Below are positions 18,576 to 27,852 of a stretch of DNA of 64,000 nt, in pieces. Made by a program: the position numbers and the translations under genes. The first letter of the stretch is position 1. Each line of letters starts with the position of its first letter. Below the pieces are notes generated by a model that searched no databases, was not told where the DNA came from, and saw only the letters and a list, made by a program, of their open reading frames with translations. The DNA comes from Edaphobacter paludis. GTDB taxonomy: Bacteria > Acidobacteriota > Terriglobia > Terriglobales > Acidobacteriaceae. The DNA is taken from contig NZ_CP121194.1 in the NCBI RefSeq assembly GCF_039993895.1, positions 3,720,001 to 3,784,000 on the forward strand, given 5' to 3'.

Positions 18576-19463
18576 ATGACCCAAAAGACCCCTCAGAAGA
18601 TCCGTAAGGCCGTCTTCCCAGCCGCTGGCATGGGCACCCGTTTTCTTCCTGCGACCAAGACATTGCCCAAGGAGATGCTTTGCCTCGTCGACAAGCCGCT
18701 CATTCAGTACGGCGTCGAAGAGGCCGTGGCCGCTGGCTGCACCGAGATCATCATCATCACCAGCCGTGGCAAGACAATCATGGAAGATCACTTCGACCGC
18801 AGCCCGGAACTTGAGGCTTCGCTCGAGGCTAAGAATAAGACGGCGCTCCTCGAGATCGCACGCAGCGTCTCCAAACTCGCCAAGATCACCTTTACACGGC
18901 AGTCCGAACCGCTCGGCCTCGGCCATGCCGTTCTTCAGGCCAAGGAGATCGTCGGCGACGAGCCCTTTGCGGTGCTGCTGCCCGACGACATCGTTGACGC
19001 CACAATTCCCTGCATGAAGCAGATGGTCGAAGCCTTTAACGAGACCCAATGCAGCATCCTCGGGTCTGAAGTGGTGGAGGGCGCAGCGATCTCCGCTTAC
19101 GGTTGCCTCGACTGCACGCCTGATCCGAAGAACCCGCGCCTGCTCGCCGTAAAAAACATGGTCGAGAAGCCAAGGCCAGAAGACGCCCCATCGCAAAACG
19201 CCATTATTGGCCGCTATATTCTTACGCCACGCATCTTCGAGCTGCTCGAGACCATCACCCCCGGCGCGGGCGGAGAACTGCAGCTCACCGACGGCATCAA
19301 GGCTCTCCTCAAATACGAGAAGGTCTACGGCTTCAGCTACGAAGGCAAGCGACACGATGCCGGCGACAAGCTGGGTTTCCTCAAAGCCACCGTCGAATTC
19401 GCCCTGAAGCGCGACGACCTGGGTCCCCCGTTCCGTGCCTGGCTCCAATCCTTTCCCATCTGA
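18576..19463 (+). CDS. galU: UTP--glucose-1-phosphate uridylyltransferase
   Basis: Makes UDP-glucose from UTP and glucose-1-phosphate for polysaccharide and glycolipid synthesis; cytosolic, 295 residues. The nucleotidyltransferase signature FPAAGMGTRFLPATKTLPKEML is near residues 11-32. VDKPLIQYGVEEAVAAG, LGLGHAVLQAKEIVGDEPFAVLLPDD and MVEKPRPEDAPS are all canonical. AAGGA precedes the ATG by about four to five bases. The gene is monocistronic as far as can be seen. Confidence 0.96.
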   Translation: MTQKTPQKIRKAVFPAAGMGTRFLPATKTLPKEMLCLVDKPLIQYGVEEAVAAGCTEIIIITSRGKTIMEDHFDRSPELEASLEAKNKTALLEIARSVSKLAKITFTRQSEPLGLGHAVLQAKEIVGDEPFAVLLPDDIVDATIPCMKQMVEAFNETQCSILGSEVVEGAAISAYGCLDCTPDPKNPRLLAVKNMVEKPRPEDAPSQNAIIGRYILTPRIFELLETITPGAGGELQLTDGIKALLKYEKVYGFSYEGKRHDAGDKLGFLKATVEFALKRDDLGPPFRAWLQSFPI

Positions 19464-19581
19464 GCACAGGGGCTGGGGCGTCAAGCGAATCGCAGCTGTT
19501 TCACACTAAGCACCGTTATTGCACTTCGTACATCCAATCTCCTATGCGCCTTCGACATAGAAGGACGCCAAGGAGTAATTG

Positions 19582-20637
19582 ATGCCCAGCCTTCTCGATC
19601 CGATCCAGGTCGGCGATCTGCACCTGCCCAACCGCGTTTTCATGGCACCGCTCACACGCCTGCGCGGCACGCAGGATCACGTTCCCACTCCGATGATGAT
19701 TGAGTACTACACGCAGCGCGCCAGCGCCGGCCTCATCATCTCCGAGGGCACACCCGTCGATCCGATGGGGGTCGGTTACGCCAATGTTCCCGGCATCTGG
19801 TCGCAGCAACAAGTGGAAGCGTGGAAGCCTGTCACCGCCGCTGTTCATAACGCCGGTGGCCACATCTTCGCGCAGATCTGGCACGTCGGCCGCATCTCCG
19901 ACCCCGCGTTCCTCAACGGGCAGCTGCCGGTCGGCCCCAGCGCGATCGCGGCATCAGGTACTGTCAGCCTGCTGCGTCCGCAGCGCCAGTTCGTCACGCC
20001 ACGAGCCCTTGAAACGGGCGAAGTCAAAGATGTCGTTGAAGCCTTTCGGCGCGGCGCGCAAAACGCCCAGGCTGCAGGGTTTGACGGCGTCGAGCTTCAT
20101 GGCGCCAACGGCTACCTGCTTGACCAGTTTCTCCAGGACGGCTCCAACCATCGCACCGACGAGTACGGCGGCCCCATCGAGAACCGCGCGCGCCTTATGC
20201 TCGAAGCCGCCGATGCCGCCATCTCTGTCTTCGGCGCGGGCCGCGTCGGCATGCACCTCGCCCCCCGCGGCGACTCCCACGGCATCTCCGACTCCAACCT
20301 CACCGCCACCTTCAGCTACGTCGCTGCGGAACTGGGCCGCCGCAAGATTGCTTTCATTGCAGCGCGCGAGCATGTCGGCCCCGACAGCATCGGGCCGCAG
20401 CTCAAGCAGCTCTTTGGTGGCACCTTTGTAGCCAATGAAGCCATCGACCAGAAGACCGGCCAGCAGCTTCTCGATGAGGGCAAAGCCGACGCCGTGGCCT
20501 TCGGCAAACTGTTCATCGCCAACCCTGACCTACCAGTTCGCTTTGCAAAGCACGCGCCGCTCAATCGGCCTGAACCCAACACCTTCTACGCTCCCGGCCC
20601 TCACGGATATATCGACTACCCGGCCCTCGGGGCTTGA
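19582..20637 (+). CDS. nemA: Old Yellow Enzyme-family alkene reductase
   Basis: FMN-dependent ene-reductase (about 351 residues) of the NemA/XenA-type OYE family. Visible motifs are FMAPLTRLRG, QIWHVGRISDP, FDGVELHGANGYLLDQFLQDGSNHRTDEYGG (flavin and substrate histidine-asparagine pair HGAN), GVHLAPRG-like and FGKLFIANPDL. The ATG at 19582 is chosen because AAGGAG lies six bases upstream; an in-frame TTG at 19579 immediately precedes it. A weak hairpin (CGGCGAT/ATCGCCG, 20664-20690) follows the stop. Symbol given by family resemblance. Confidence 0.92.
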   Translation: MPSLLDPIQVGDLHLPNRVFMAPLTRLRGTQDHVPTPMMIEYYTQRASAGLIISEGTPVDPMGVGYANVPGIWSQQQVEAWKPVTAAVHNAGGHIFAQIWHVGRISDPAFLNGQLPVGPSAIAASGTVSLLRPQRQFVTPRALETGEVKDVVEAFRRGAQNAQAAGFDGVELHGANGYLLDQFLQDGSNHRTDEYGGPIENRARLMLEAADAAISVFGAGRVGMHLAPRGDSHGISDSNLTATFSYVAAELGRRKIAFIAAREHVGPDSIGPQLKQLFGGTFVANEAIDQKTGQQLLDEGKADAVAFGKLFIANPDLPVRFAKHAPLNRPEPNTFYAPGPHGYIDYPALGA

Positions 20638-20663
20638 TTCCGCAGAACCGAGAATAACCCCTA

Positions 20664-20690
20664 CGGCGATAATATTTTCATCGATCGCCG
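20664..20690. terminator. possible terminator after the OYE gene
   Basis: CGGCGAT and ATCGCCG form a seven-pair stem around a 13-base AT-rich loop, 27 bases past the stop codon. No U-run follows. Weak call. Confidence 0.3.
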
Positions 20691-20773
20691 CCACTTTGCG
20701 GATATCGCAAAAACGTGGCCGACGGTTCCTGCATCTTACTCAGTAACAACAGTCACCGAAATACGGAGAAGAA

Positions 20774-21253
20774 ATGTCGACCGAAAAAGCAAGTGCTGCC
20801 AAAACCTCCATCACCCGCAAACAGCTCATCGACGCTCTCAACGAGGATCTCGCCCGCGAATATCAGGCTGTCATCGCCTACGTCAATTATTCCCAGGTCC
20901 TCAAGGGTGCGCAGTATATGAATATCGCCGCGGAACTTGCCGTTCACGCCGGCGAAGAGCTTGCCCACGCCATTACGATCGCCAACCAGATCGACTATCT
21001 GGGCGGAATGCCATGTGTCACACCCAAACCGGTCAAAACATCCGAAAAAGCGGAAGACATGCTTCGTTTTGATCTCGACAACGAGAACGAAACCATCCGC
21101 CAGTATCGCCGCCGGGTCAAACAGTGCGACGAATTGGGAGAGTTCGCCACCGCGGAGCACATCCGTGACATTCTGCTGCAGGAGCAGGATCACCAGATCT
21201 CTCTGGCCACCGCTCTCGGCGTTGATGTTCCTGATGTAGGCATCGCAGACTAA
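20774..21253 (+). CDS. bacterioferritin-like ferroxidase protein
   Basis: Four-helix ferritin-like protein of 159 residues. The di-iron ligands appear in order: E in LNEDLAREYQAV, ExxH in HAGEELAHA, E in DNENETIRQY and ExxH in LLQEQDHQ, so the ferroxidase centre looks complete. It probably stores or detoxifies iron in the cytosol. A haem-ligating methionine like that of classic Bfr cannot be confirmed (VLKGAQYMNIAAE has a candidate). GGAGAAGAA precedes the ATG closely. A very strong terminator follows. Confidence 0.9.
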   Translation: MSTEKASAAKTSITRKQLIDALNEDLAREYQAVIAYVNYSQVLKGAQYMNIAAELAVHAGEELAHAITIANQIDYLGGMPCVTPKPVKTSEKAEDMLRFDLDNENETIRQYRRRVKQCDELGEFATAEHIRDILLQEQDHQISLATALGVDVPDVGIAD

Positions 21254-21269
21254 CTGGTCTACCCATTAA

Positions 21270-21309
21270 ACAAGTGCCGCCGCCGACTGATTTCGGTGGC
21301 GGCGCTTGT
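21270..21309 (+). terminator. intrinsic terminator after bacterioferritin-like gene
   Basis: A 17-pair stem runs from 21270-21286 to 21293-21309 (core GTGCCGCCGCCGA / TCGGTGGCGGCGC) with loop CTGATT, followed by CTTTGAATCTTT. It lies 16 bases after the stop codon. Confidence 0.85.
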
Positions 21310-21465
21310 CTTTGAATCTTTCACAAAGGCTATCGTTCTTTTCGCATTTATACAGAGACTCTTCACTAACCAGCGCACGATGAACTGTGCGTTACTTCGG
21401 TGGAGATGACGTGCTCCTTTGTGCGACGGCGACACTCAAGATGGCATATAGCCAGAACAGTCTGT

Positions 21466-22569
21466 TTATTTTTTCGTCGGTGACTTCTTGCGAAGCTCCT
21501 TCATGGTGCCTCGCGGAAATCCGGTCGACTCCCGCACGACGAGATCGGTCTGGATGTTGTACTCGTGCTTCTGCGGAGAAGTCTCCGTGCCCTCGACACA
21601 AGCGCGCAGCGCATTCACTGCAGCGCGAGCCAGGTCGAAGCGCGACATCTGCACCGTCGTCAATGGCGGAATCGTTACCTCAGCGATGTGAATGTTATCG
21701 AAGCCGATGACTGAAAGATCATCCGGCACGCGCAGGCCAGCGCGATACATCGAATGCAGCACGCCAATGGCGGTCATATCGTTGGAGCACATCACTGCGG
21801 TCGGCATGTCCTTCCCCGCGAGCAGTTGCTGCATGGCCGCCATGCCGCCTTCGAGGGTGTGCTCTCCCTGAAGAATCCACTCCGGTTTGGGGGGAATTCC
21901 GCACTCACGCATCGATTCCGAAAATGCATCCAGCCGCGATTGGGCCGAGTGCAACGCCAGCGGCCCGCGCAGGAAAGCAATCTTCCTGTGCCCCAGCGCG
22001 GCTAGATGTTGCACTCCCTGCCGAATGCCGTGACGGTAGTCCACCTTCAACACGCTGATGTTCGGGCCATCTGGTCCCACATCGACAAAAACCAGCGGAA
22101 TTTTGCGCTGGGCCAACTGCTCCAGCAGCGGAGCTTCAATCCCGAAGGTCATCACCGCGACGCCGTCCACCTTGCGTTCCAGCATGCGGCGAATGCAATG
22201 CGACATGCGCTTGGGATCGTGGTTGGTCGAGCTTACAAGAATCTCGTAGCCATGCTCGACAGCAATATCTTCAAAGCCCTGAATCAGCTCCGGAAAGAAG
22301 GGATTGGTGATCTCGGAGACGATCAGGCCGAGGATCCAGCTACGGCCCGACACCAGGGCGCGTGCCTGGGTATTAGGAAAGTAGTCCAGTTCTTCGATCA
22401 CCTCCCACACCCGTTTGGCGATCTTGGGGTTCACCGTCGGTATACGGTTAATCGTTCGCGAGACAGTTGCGATCGAAACGTTCGCCAGACGCGCAATCGT
22501 GCGGATGTCCATGCGCTCCGGACTCGCGGTCTTGCGCTTCTTCTTGGTTCCCTGCCCGAGGTCTGCCAT
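21466..22569 (-). CDS. LacI-family transcriptional regulator of the arabinose island
   Basis: Transcription factor of 367 residues. The helix-turn-helix is TIARLANVSIATVSRTINRI, followed by the hinge NTQARALVSGRS that inserts in the operator minor groove. The periplasmic-binding-type effector domain begins ILGLIVSEITNPFFPELIQGFE and includes SVIGFDNIHIAEV near the C-terminus. It is divergent from the GH51 arabinofuranosidase gene, and two LacI-type operators occur in this island (22725-22741 and 24565-24581). The likely effector is an L-arabinose-related sugar; this is inferred from context. The N-terminal tail before the HTH is unusually long and basic (KKKRK). Confidence 0.93.
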   Translation of the reverse strand: MADLGQGTKKKRKTASPERMDIRTIARLANVSIATVSRTINRIPTVNPKIAKRVWEVIEELDYFPNTQARALVSGRSWILGLIVSEITNPFFPELIQGFEDIAVEHGYEILVSSTNHDPKRMSHCIRRMLERKVDGVAVMTFGIEAPLLEQLAQRKIPLVFVDVGPDGPNISVLKVDYRHGIRQGVQHLAALGHRKIAFLRGPLALHSAQSRLDAFSESMRECGIPPKPEWILQGEHTLEGGMAAMQQLLAGKDMPTAVMCSNDMTAIGVLHSMYRAGLRVPDDLSVIGFDNIHIAEVTIPPLTTVQMSRFDLARAAVNALRACVEGTETSPQKHEYNIQTDLVVRESTGFPRGTMKELRKKSPTKK

Positions 22570-22724
22570 AGAGGTATAGGAATGCGTTTACAGAATAGCC
22601 TACCCAGCTAAAACGATTCTGGTTGGATCGTATTCCAGCCTGCGGCTACATTTCGGCCGACAAACACAGGTAATTCCGGCCATCGAGAGGAATGTAGACC
22701 TCTTCTCTGTTTTTCTGAATGGCG

Positions 22725-22741
22725 ATGAAAACGTTTGCGAT
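22725..22741. promoter_or_regulatory. LacI-type operator upstream of arabinofuranosidase gene
   Basis: ATGAAAACGTTTGCGAT contains the palindromic core AAACGTTT around a central CG, as in LacI-family operators. It lies 67 bases before the arabinofuranosidase start and directly abuts a -10-like TATAAA (22741-22746), so a bound repressor would block the promoter. It matches the site before araB at 13 of 17 positions. Confidence 0.65.
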
Positions 22742-22807
22742 ATAAATTGGAGTGGCTGATCACAGGAACCATTTTGACCTCATGCATTTGTTACGAAGGA
22801 GCCCCTT

Positions 22808-24463
22808 GTGGACCGTAGAAAATTCTTGCAGGCATCCTCGCTCGCCGGAGCGGCAATCGCATTTGGCGCTCGCCCCGCATGGAGCGCGACAGTAGACGCG
22901 CATGTAGAAATTCTGCTCGACGAAAGCATCGGCATCATCGCGCCCGAAATCTATGGCCAGTTTACCGAGCAGCTTGGCGGCGTTATTTACGACGGGGTGT
23001 GGGTAGGCGAAGGCTCATCCACCCCTAACGTCCACGGCATACGCAAAGAGATCGTTGACTGCCTGAAGCAGATCCACGTCCCCGTCATACGCTGGCCCGG
23101 CGGCTGCTTCGCCGATAGCTACGACTGGCGTGATGGCATCGGGCCGCGCAAGGACCGTCCCACGCGCACCAATTTCTGGGCAGACGACCCTGACGCCAGG
23201 CGCCTGAGCGGCAACGCCGTCCAGCTCTATGAGAACAACGCCTTCGGCACCGACGAGTTCATCCGTTTCTGCCATCTCAGCGGCGCGCAGCCTTACCTGG
23301 CCAGCAACCTTCGCAGCCTGCCCGCAATGGAGTTCTCCCGCTGGGTCGAGTACTGCAACTCCCCTGCAGGCTCAACGACACTGGCAAAGCAGCGTGCGGC
23401 TAACGGCTCTGCCGAGCCGTATAACGTGAAGTATTGGGGTGTCGGCAATGAGAGTTGGGGCTGTGGCGGCAACTTCGAGCCGGGCGAATACGCCGAAGAG
23501 TTCCGACGCTTTACTACCTGGGTGCCGCATTACGGCGTTCCGCTCTCCTACGTCGGCTCCGGCCCCAACGACAACAATCTCGAGTGGACGAACGGTTTCT
23601 TTGAAGCGCTTCGCAGAAAGAACTACATGCCCCGCGAGCTTCGCGGCTGGAGCGTTCACTACTACACCTGGAACCTGAGCATGGGGCAGACCAATGACTG
23701 GGTTGCAGGCAAGCGCGATGCTCTCGACTTTGATGAGACCGGCTGGTATGAGCTTTTCCTTCAAGGCCTCTACATGGAAGACATCGTGCGAGCGCAATGG
23801 GGACTGCTCGGTGAGTTTGACCCCAGCCGCAACATCAAGCTGGTCGTCGATGAATACGGCGCATGGTATAAGCCCGGCACCCAACTCGACCCCACACACA
23901 TGCTCGGTCAGCAGGTAACGCTTCGCGATGCGCTGCTGACTGCCATGACGCTCGACATCTTCAATCGCCATGCGGAAAAAGTCGGCATGGCCGCCTGCGC
24001 GCAACTCATCAATAACCTCAACGCTCTCTTCTTTTCGCACGAGGATAAGTTCATCACCACGCCGGTCTTTCATGTCTTCGACATGTACGCCGCGCATCAG
24101 GGCGGCCAGTCGCTGCGCGCAAACTTCTCATCGCCCGAGGTCCACTACCAGCGCAACGGCAAAACAGCATCACTCGCGGGACTCCTCGGCTCTGCTTCTC
24201 TCACCGGCAAGACCGTCACCCTCACCGCGACCAATCCCGACCTGAAAGAGCCAAGGGTAACGGAGATCGTTCTCCGCGGTTCAGCAAAGATCGCATCCGC
24301 TGAAGCATCGGTACTGACCAACACCGACATGCACGCCCACAATACCTTCGAGATGCCCAATACCGTGCAACTGAAAAAGCACGCGATCGAAGTTCAGGGA
24401 GACGGCCTGACCATAACCATTCCGGCGGCCTCAGTCTCTCGCATTGCGATTCAACTGGCTTGA
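22808..24463 (+). CDS. GH51-type alpha-L-arabinofuranosidase, Tat-exported
   Basis: Cleaves terminal alpha-L-arabinofuranosyl residues from arabinan and arabinoxylan; 551 residues. A twin-arginine signal (DRRKFLQASSLAGAAIAFG) implies folded export. Clan GH-A catalytic residues are visible: acid/base Glu in WGVGNESWG near residue 214 and nucleophile Glu in VVDEYGAWY near 348. PEIYGQFTEQLGG and VIRWPGGCFADSYDWRDGIG are family landmarks, and the C-terminal beta domain follows. The start is GTG at 22808 with AAGGAG seven bases upstream. It is divergent from the LacI regulator and preceded by a matching operator. Confidence 0.95.
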   Translation: MDRRKFLQASSLAGAAIAFGARPAWSATVDAHVEILLDESIGIIAPEIYGQFTEQLGGVIYDGVWVGEGSSTPNVHGIRKEIVDCLKQIHVPVIRWPGGCFADSYDWRDGIGPRKDRPTRTNFWADDPDARRLSGNAVQLYENNAFGTDEFIRFCHLSGAQPYLASNLRSLPAMEFSRWVEYCNSPAGSTTLAKQRAANGSAEPYNVKYWGVGNESWGCGGNFEPGEYAEEFRRFTTWVPHYGVPLSYVGSGPNDNNLEWTNGFFEALRRKNYMPRELRGWSVHYYTWNLSMGQTNDWVAGKRDALDFDETGWYELFLQGLYMEDIVRAQWGLLGEFDPSRNIKLVVDEYGAWYKPGTQLDPTHMLGQQVTLRDALLTAMTLDIFNRHAEKVGMAACAQLINNLNALFFSHEDKFITTPVFHVFDMYAAHQGGQSLRANFSSPEVHYQRNGKTASLAGLLGSASLTGKTVTLTATNPDLKEPRVTEIVLRGSAKIASAEASVLTNTDMHAHNTFEMPNTVQLKKHAIEVQGDGLTITIPAASVSRIAIQLA

Positions 24464-24564
24464 TGATCTCTGGAAGGCCCTATGACGCGATGAATCTGCG
24501 GAATGGGGCCTCCTCTCAATCTTTGATTGACATCGATGGATCGACGAATATAGGGTGTTAGGAA

Positions 24565-24581
24565 ATGGTAAACGTTTTCTC
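24565..24581. promoter_or_regulatory. LacI-type operator upstream of araB
   Basis: The reverse strand reads GAGAAAACGTTTACCAT with core AAACGTTT at 24570-24577. It matches the operator before the arabinofuranosidase gene at 13 of 17 positions. It lies 166 bases before the ribulokinase ATG, so a long 5' leader or a promoter overlapping this site is expected. Confidence 0.65.
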
Positions 24582-24747
24582 AACGTGAGACCGCTTTACA
24601 CTGGTTTCTCCTACTTTTGAAATGCTATGGACTGCTCTCTTATGCGCGCTATGAAATGCCAGCCAACCGGGGCTGCCACCGTGCCCTTGCAAAATCAAAG
24701 CTTCTATACAAAGCGGGCAGCAGCCTGCGGGCTGGGACAATAAGACC

Positions 24748-26352
24748 ATGGCAATTGTTGCAGGAGTAGATTTCGGAACCCTCAGCGTACGCGTCACCCT
24801 TCTCGACAGCGAGCGCGGCCCGCTCGGAACCGCGGTAGCGGAGTATCCTCTGCACCGCAAACGCGAAGACCCCGACTACGCCACCCAGTCCCACGAAGAC
24901 CACATGCGCGGCCTGATCAAGGCGATGCATGATGTGCTTGCAAAATGCGGCATCCCTGGAAACAAGGTTGAGGCCATCGCTCTCGACACCACCGGCTCCA
25001 GCGTCATTCCTGTCGATAGAGATCTCAAACCCCTCGACGAGTACTACCTCTGGTGCGATCACCGGGCCAAACGCGAGGCACGCGAGATCACCGAGGCCTG
25101 TCACCGCGATGGCATTGAGGCCATCGAGTGGTGCGGCGGCGTCTACTCGCACGAGTGGGGCTTCGCCAAGTTGCTGCATTGGCTTCGCAACAATCCCGAT
25201 AAGCGGGACCGCTTCGCCAGCGCGCTTGAACACTGCGACATGGTGGCCGCAACCCTCTGCGGCATCACCGATCCGCGTCATGTTAAACGCAGCATCTGCG
25301 CGATGGGTCACAAATGGCTGTGGAACCCTGAATGGGGCGGCTTCCCACCACAGGCTTTCCTTTCGAAGCTCGATCCCCTGCTGGATGGCGTCGTTGACAA
25401 GCTCTCCGGCGATTACCTTACCTCCGACCATCTCGCTGGTCATCTCGCCGCCGAGTGGGCTGGCCAGCTCGGATTGCGCATGGGCATCCCCATCCCGGTC
25501 GGGGCCTTCGATGCCCATTGGGACGCCATCGGCGCGGGCTGTCGCACCGGCGACGTCGTCAACGTCATCGGCACCTCCACCTGCATCATCGCCATGCAGC
25601 CAGAGATCAGCCTCATCCCCGGTGTCTGCGGTGTCGTTCCAGGCAGCGTGCATCCCAATTATGCGGGTGTCGAGGCTGGTCTCTCCGCCACTGGCGACAT
25701 CTTTGAAGCCATCGCCCGCCGCGCCGGAACCACGGTGAAATCGCTGGCCGAGGGCATCGAAAAAAATAACCCCGGCCAGACCGGCCTACTCCGCCTCACC
25801 TGGGACAACGGCGACCGCACCGTTCTCGTCAACGCAGACCTCGCAGGCATCACCATTGGCTGGAACCTGCTCACGACCGCGCAGGACGAGCTCTTCGCGG
25901 CCATCGAAGGCACCGCCTTCCACACTCGCATCATCCTCGAGCGCATGGCCGAGCACGGCGTCCCGGTGGAGCGCGTCGTCAACGCGGGCGGTATCCCGCA
26001 GAACAACGCAACCCTCAACCAGATCTATGCGAACGTCCTCAACAAGCCGGTCGTCGTCCCCGACGGCATCCCCACCAGCCTTGGCTCAGGAATCTTCGCC
26101 ATGCTTGCGGCGGGTATCTTCAAGACAGTCGAGGAGGCCCAGGACACGCTCTGCCTCAAATATCGAACTTACAATCCCGAACCCGCCGCAGTGGCCGTCT
26201 ACGATAAGCTCTATCGCCACTACCGCGCACACTACTTCAACTTTGGCGAAGGCGCACCCGCATCGGTAACGATGCTGGAGACCTTCCGCCAGTTGCGCGA
26301 GATTTCGCACCAGAGCCACGCAACGCCGCAAGAGGCTCTACTGAAAGCGTAA
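24748..26352 (+). CDS. araB: ribulokinase
   Basis: FGGY-family sugar kinase (534 residues) expected to phosphorylate L-ribulose. It has the N-terminal phosphate loop VAGVDFGTLSVRV, IALDTTGSSVIPVD, LWCDHRAKREA, the AraB-like central FDAHWDAIGAGCRTGDVVNVIGTSTCI, and the C-terminal VNAGGIPQNNATLNQIYANV. The length and the AHWDAIGAG motif fit AraB rather than xylulokinase. It is probably in an operon with the downstream isomerase (57 bases) and GH43 gene. No araD epimerase is seen in the window, so that step must be encoded elsewhere. Confidence 0.93.
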   Translation: MAIVAGVDFGTLSVRVTLLDSERGPLGTAVAEYPLHRKREDPDYATQSHEDHMRGLIKAMHDVLAKCGIPGNKVEAIALDTTGSSVIPVDRDLKPLDEYYLWCDHRAKREAREITEACHRDGIEAIEWCGGVYSHEWGFAKLLHWLRNNPDKRDRFASALEHCDMVAATLCGITDPRHVKRSICAMGHKWLWNPEWGGFPPQAFLSKLDPLLDGVVDKLSGDYLTSDHLAGHLAAEWAGQLGLRMGIPIPVGAFDAHWDAIGAGCRTGDVVNVIGTSTCIIAMQPEISLIPGVCGVVPGSVHPNYAGVEAGLSATGDIFEAIARRAGTTVKSLAEGIEKNNPGQTGLLRLTWDNGDRTVLVNADLAGITIGWNLLTTAQDELFAAIEGTAFHTRIILERMAEHGVPVERVVNAGGIPQNNATLNQIYANVLNKPVVVPDGIPTSLGSGIFAMLAAGIFKTVEEAQDTLCLKYRTYNPEPAAVAVYDKLYRHYRAHYFNFGEGAPASVTMLETFRQLREISHQSHATPQEALLKA

Positions 26353-26409
26353 GAAATTTTCAACAAGGCAGCGCGAGCAGCCTCAAAACAAACGAAACAC
26401 GGAGATGTG

Positions 26410-27819
26410 ATGGCGAAGCAGATGACGATGGGCGTAATTGTAGGCAACCGTGGATTTTTTCCGAGCCACCTGGCGACCAGCGGACGGCTGGAGATGATTG
26501 CGGCACTCGAGGCAGCGGGTATCAAGCCGATCGTGCTGACACCGGAGGAGACGGCGCACGGCGCGGTCGAGACCTACGAGGACGCGAAGAAGTGTGCTGC
26601 GCTGTTCAAGAAGCACGCCGCCGAAATTGACGGCATTATCATCACGCTGCCCAACTTCGGCGAAGAACGCGGCCTGGCCGATACACTGCGCCTCGCCAAT
26701 CTCCAGGTTCCGGTACTGATTCAAGCCACGCCCGACCACGCCGGAAAGATGACCATCGCCTTCCGCCGCGACAGCTTCTGCGGCAAGATGTCGATCGCGA
26801 ATAACCTGCGCCAGTACGGCATTCCCTACTCGCTGACGCGGCTGCACACCGAGGCTCCCGACTCACCTGAGTTCAAGGCCGACCTTGAGTGGTTCTCCGC
26901 CGTCTGCCGCGTCGTCGGTGGCATGAAGAATCTGCGCATCGGCGCCATCGGCGCGCGTCCCACGGCCTTCAACACGGTGCGCTACTCCGAGAAGCTGCTC
27001 GAGAAGAGTGGCATCACCGTCGAGACGCTCGACCTCAGTGAGATCTTTGGACGCATCGAACGCACCAAAGATAACGACGATGCGGTTCAGCAAAAACTGG
27101 CCACCATCAAAAAGTACATCTCGACCAACAACGTCCCTGAGGCCGCGCTGCTCAAGATGTCCAAGCTCGGCACCGTAATCGACGGCTGGATGAAGGCGAG
27201 CGAGTTGACCGTCAGTTCCGTGCAGTGCTGGACTTCGATGGAGGAGTACTTCGGCGTCGTTCCCTGCACCGTGATGAGCATGATGAGCGAGAACCTGTTG
27301 CCCAGCGCCTGCGAGACCGACACCATGGGCACGCTGAGCATGTACGCGCTCACGCTGGCCAGCGAGACGCCCTCCGCCCTGCTCGACTGGAACAACAACT
27401 ACGGCGACAACCCGGACAAGGCGGTCTGCTTCCACTGCTCCAACCTGCCCAAGCACTTCTTCAAGGAAGTGAAGATGGACTTCCAACAGATCATCGCTGG
27501 CACGGTGGGCAAGGAGAATACCTACGGCACGCTCGACGGCACGGTGAAGGCTGGCGCGATGAGCTTCGCCCGCTTCTCCACCGACGACTTCGAGGGCACC
27601 ATCAAGGGTTATGTCGGCGAGGGCAACTTCACCAACGACCCACTGAACACCTTTGGCGGCGCAGGCGTAGTCGAGATCCCCAACATGCAGCAACTGCTGC
27701 GCTTCATCTGCGAGCACGGCTTCGAGCACCACGTCGCTGCCAACTTCGCTACCGTCGCATCGCCGATCCACGAAGCCAGCACCAAGTACCTTGGATGGCC
27801 TACCCACTGGCATAAGTAA
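26410..27819 (+). CDS. L-fucose/L-arabinose isomerase-family protein
   Basis: Sugar isomerase of about 469 residues, probably converting L-arabinose to L-ribulose for the adjacent kinase. The sequence is not classic AraA. LPSACETDTMGTLSMYALTL near residue 297 is the metal-binding C-E-x-D-x-x-G pattern of the L-fucose isomerase C-terminal domain. VQCWTSMEEYFGVVPCTVMSMM and the closing PTHWHK region also fit that group. GGAG lies five bases before the ATG at 26410; a GTG directly upstream is less likely. The arabinose role is inferred from neighbours, and D-arabinose, fucose or related aldoses remain possible. Confidence 0.85.
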   Translation: MAKQMTMGVIVGNRGFFPSHLATSGRLEMIAALEAAGIKPIVLTPEETAHGAVETYEDAKKCAALFKKHAAEIDGIIITLPNFGEERGLADTLRLANLQVPVLIQATPDHAGKMTIAFRRDSFCGKMSIANNLRQYGIPYSLTRLHTEAPDSPEFKADLEWFSAVCRVVGGMKNLRIGAIGARPTAFNTVRYSEKLLEKSGITVETLDLSEIFGRIERTKDNDDAVQQKLATIKKYISTNNVPEAALLKMSKLGTVIDGWMKASELTVSSVQCWTSMEEYFGVVPCTVMSMMSENLLPSACETDTMGTLSMYALTLASETPSALLDWNNNYGDNPDKAVCFHCSNLPKHFFKEVKMDFQQIIAGTVGKENTYGTLDGTVKAGAMSFARFSTDDFEGTIKGYVGEGNFTNDPLNTFGGAGVVEIPNMQQLLRFICEHGFEHHVAANFATVASPIHEASTKYLGWPTHWHK

Positions 27820-27852
27820 GACTCATTACAACGAAGACTGCAAGGTGTACTT

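Noticed and set aside
21386..21440. Stretch with ACTTCGGTGGAGATGACG resembling the REP-like family
   Set aside because: Too short and degenerate to separate from chance, and no hairpin partner is present.
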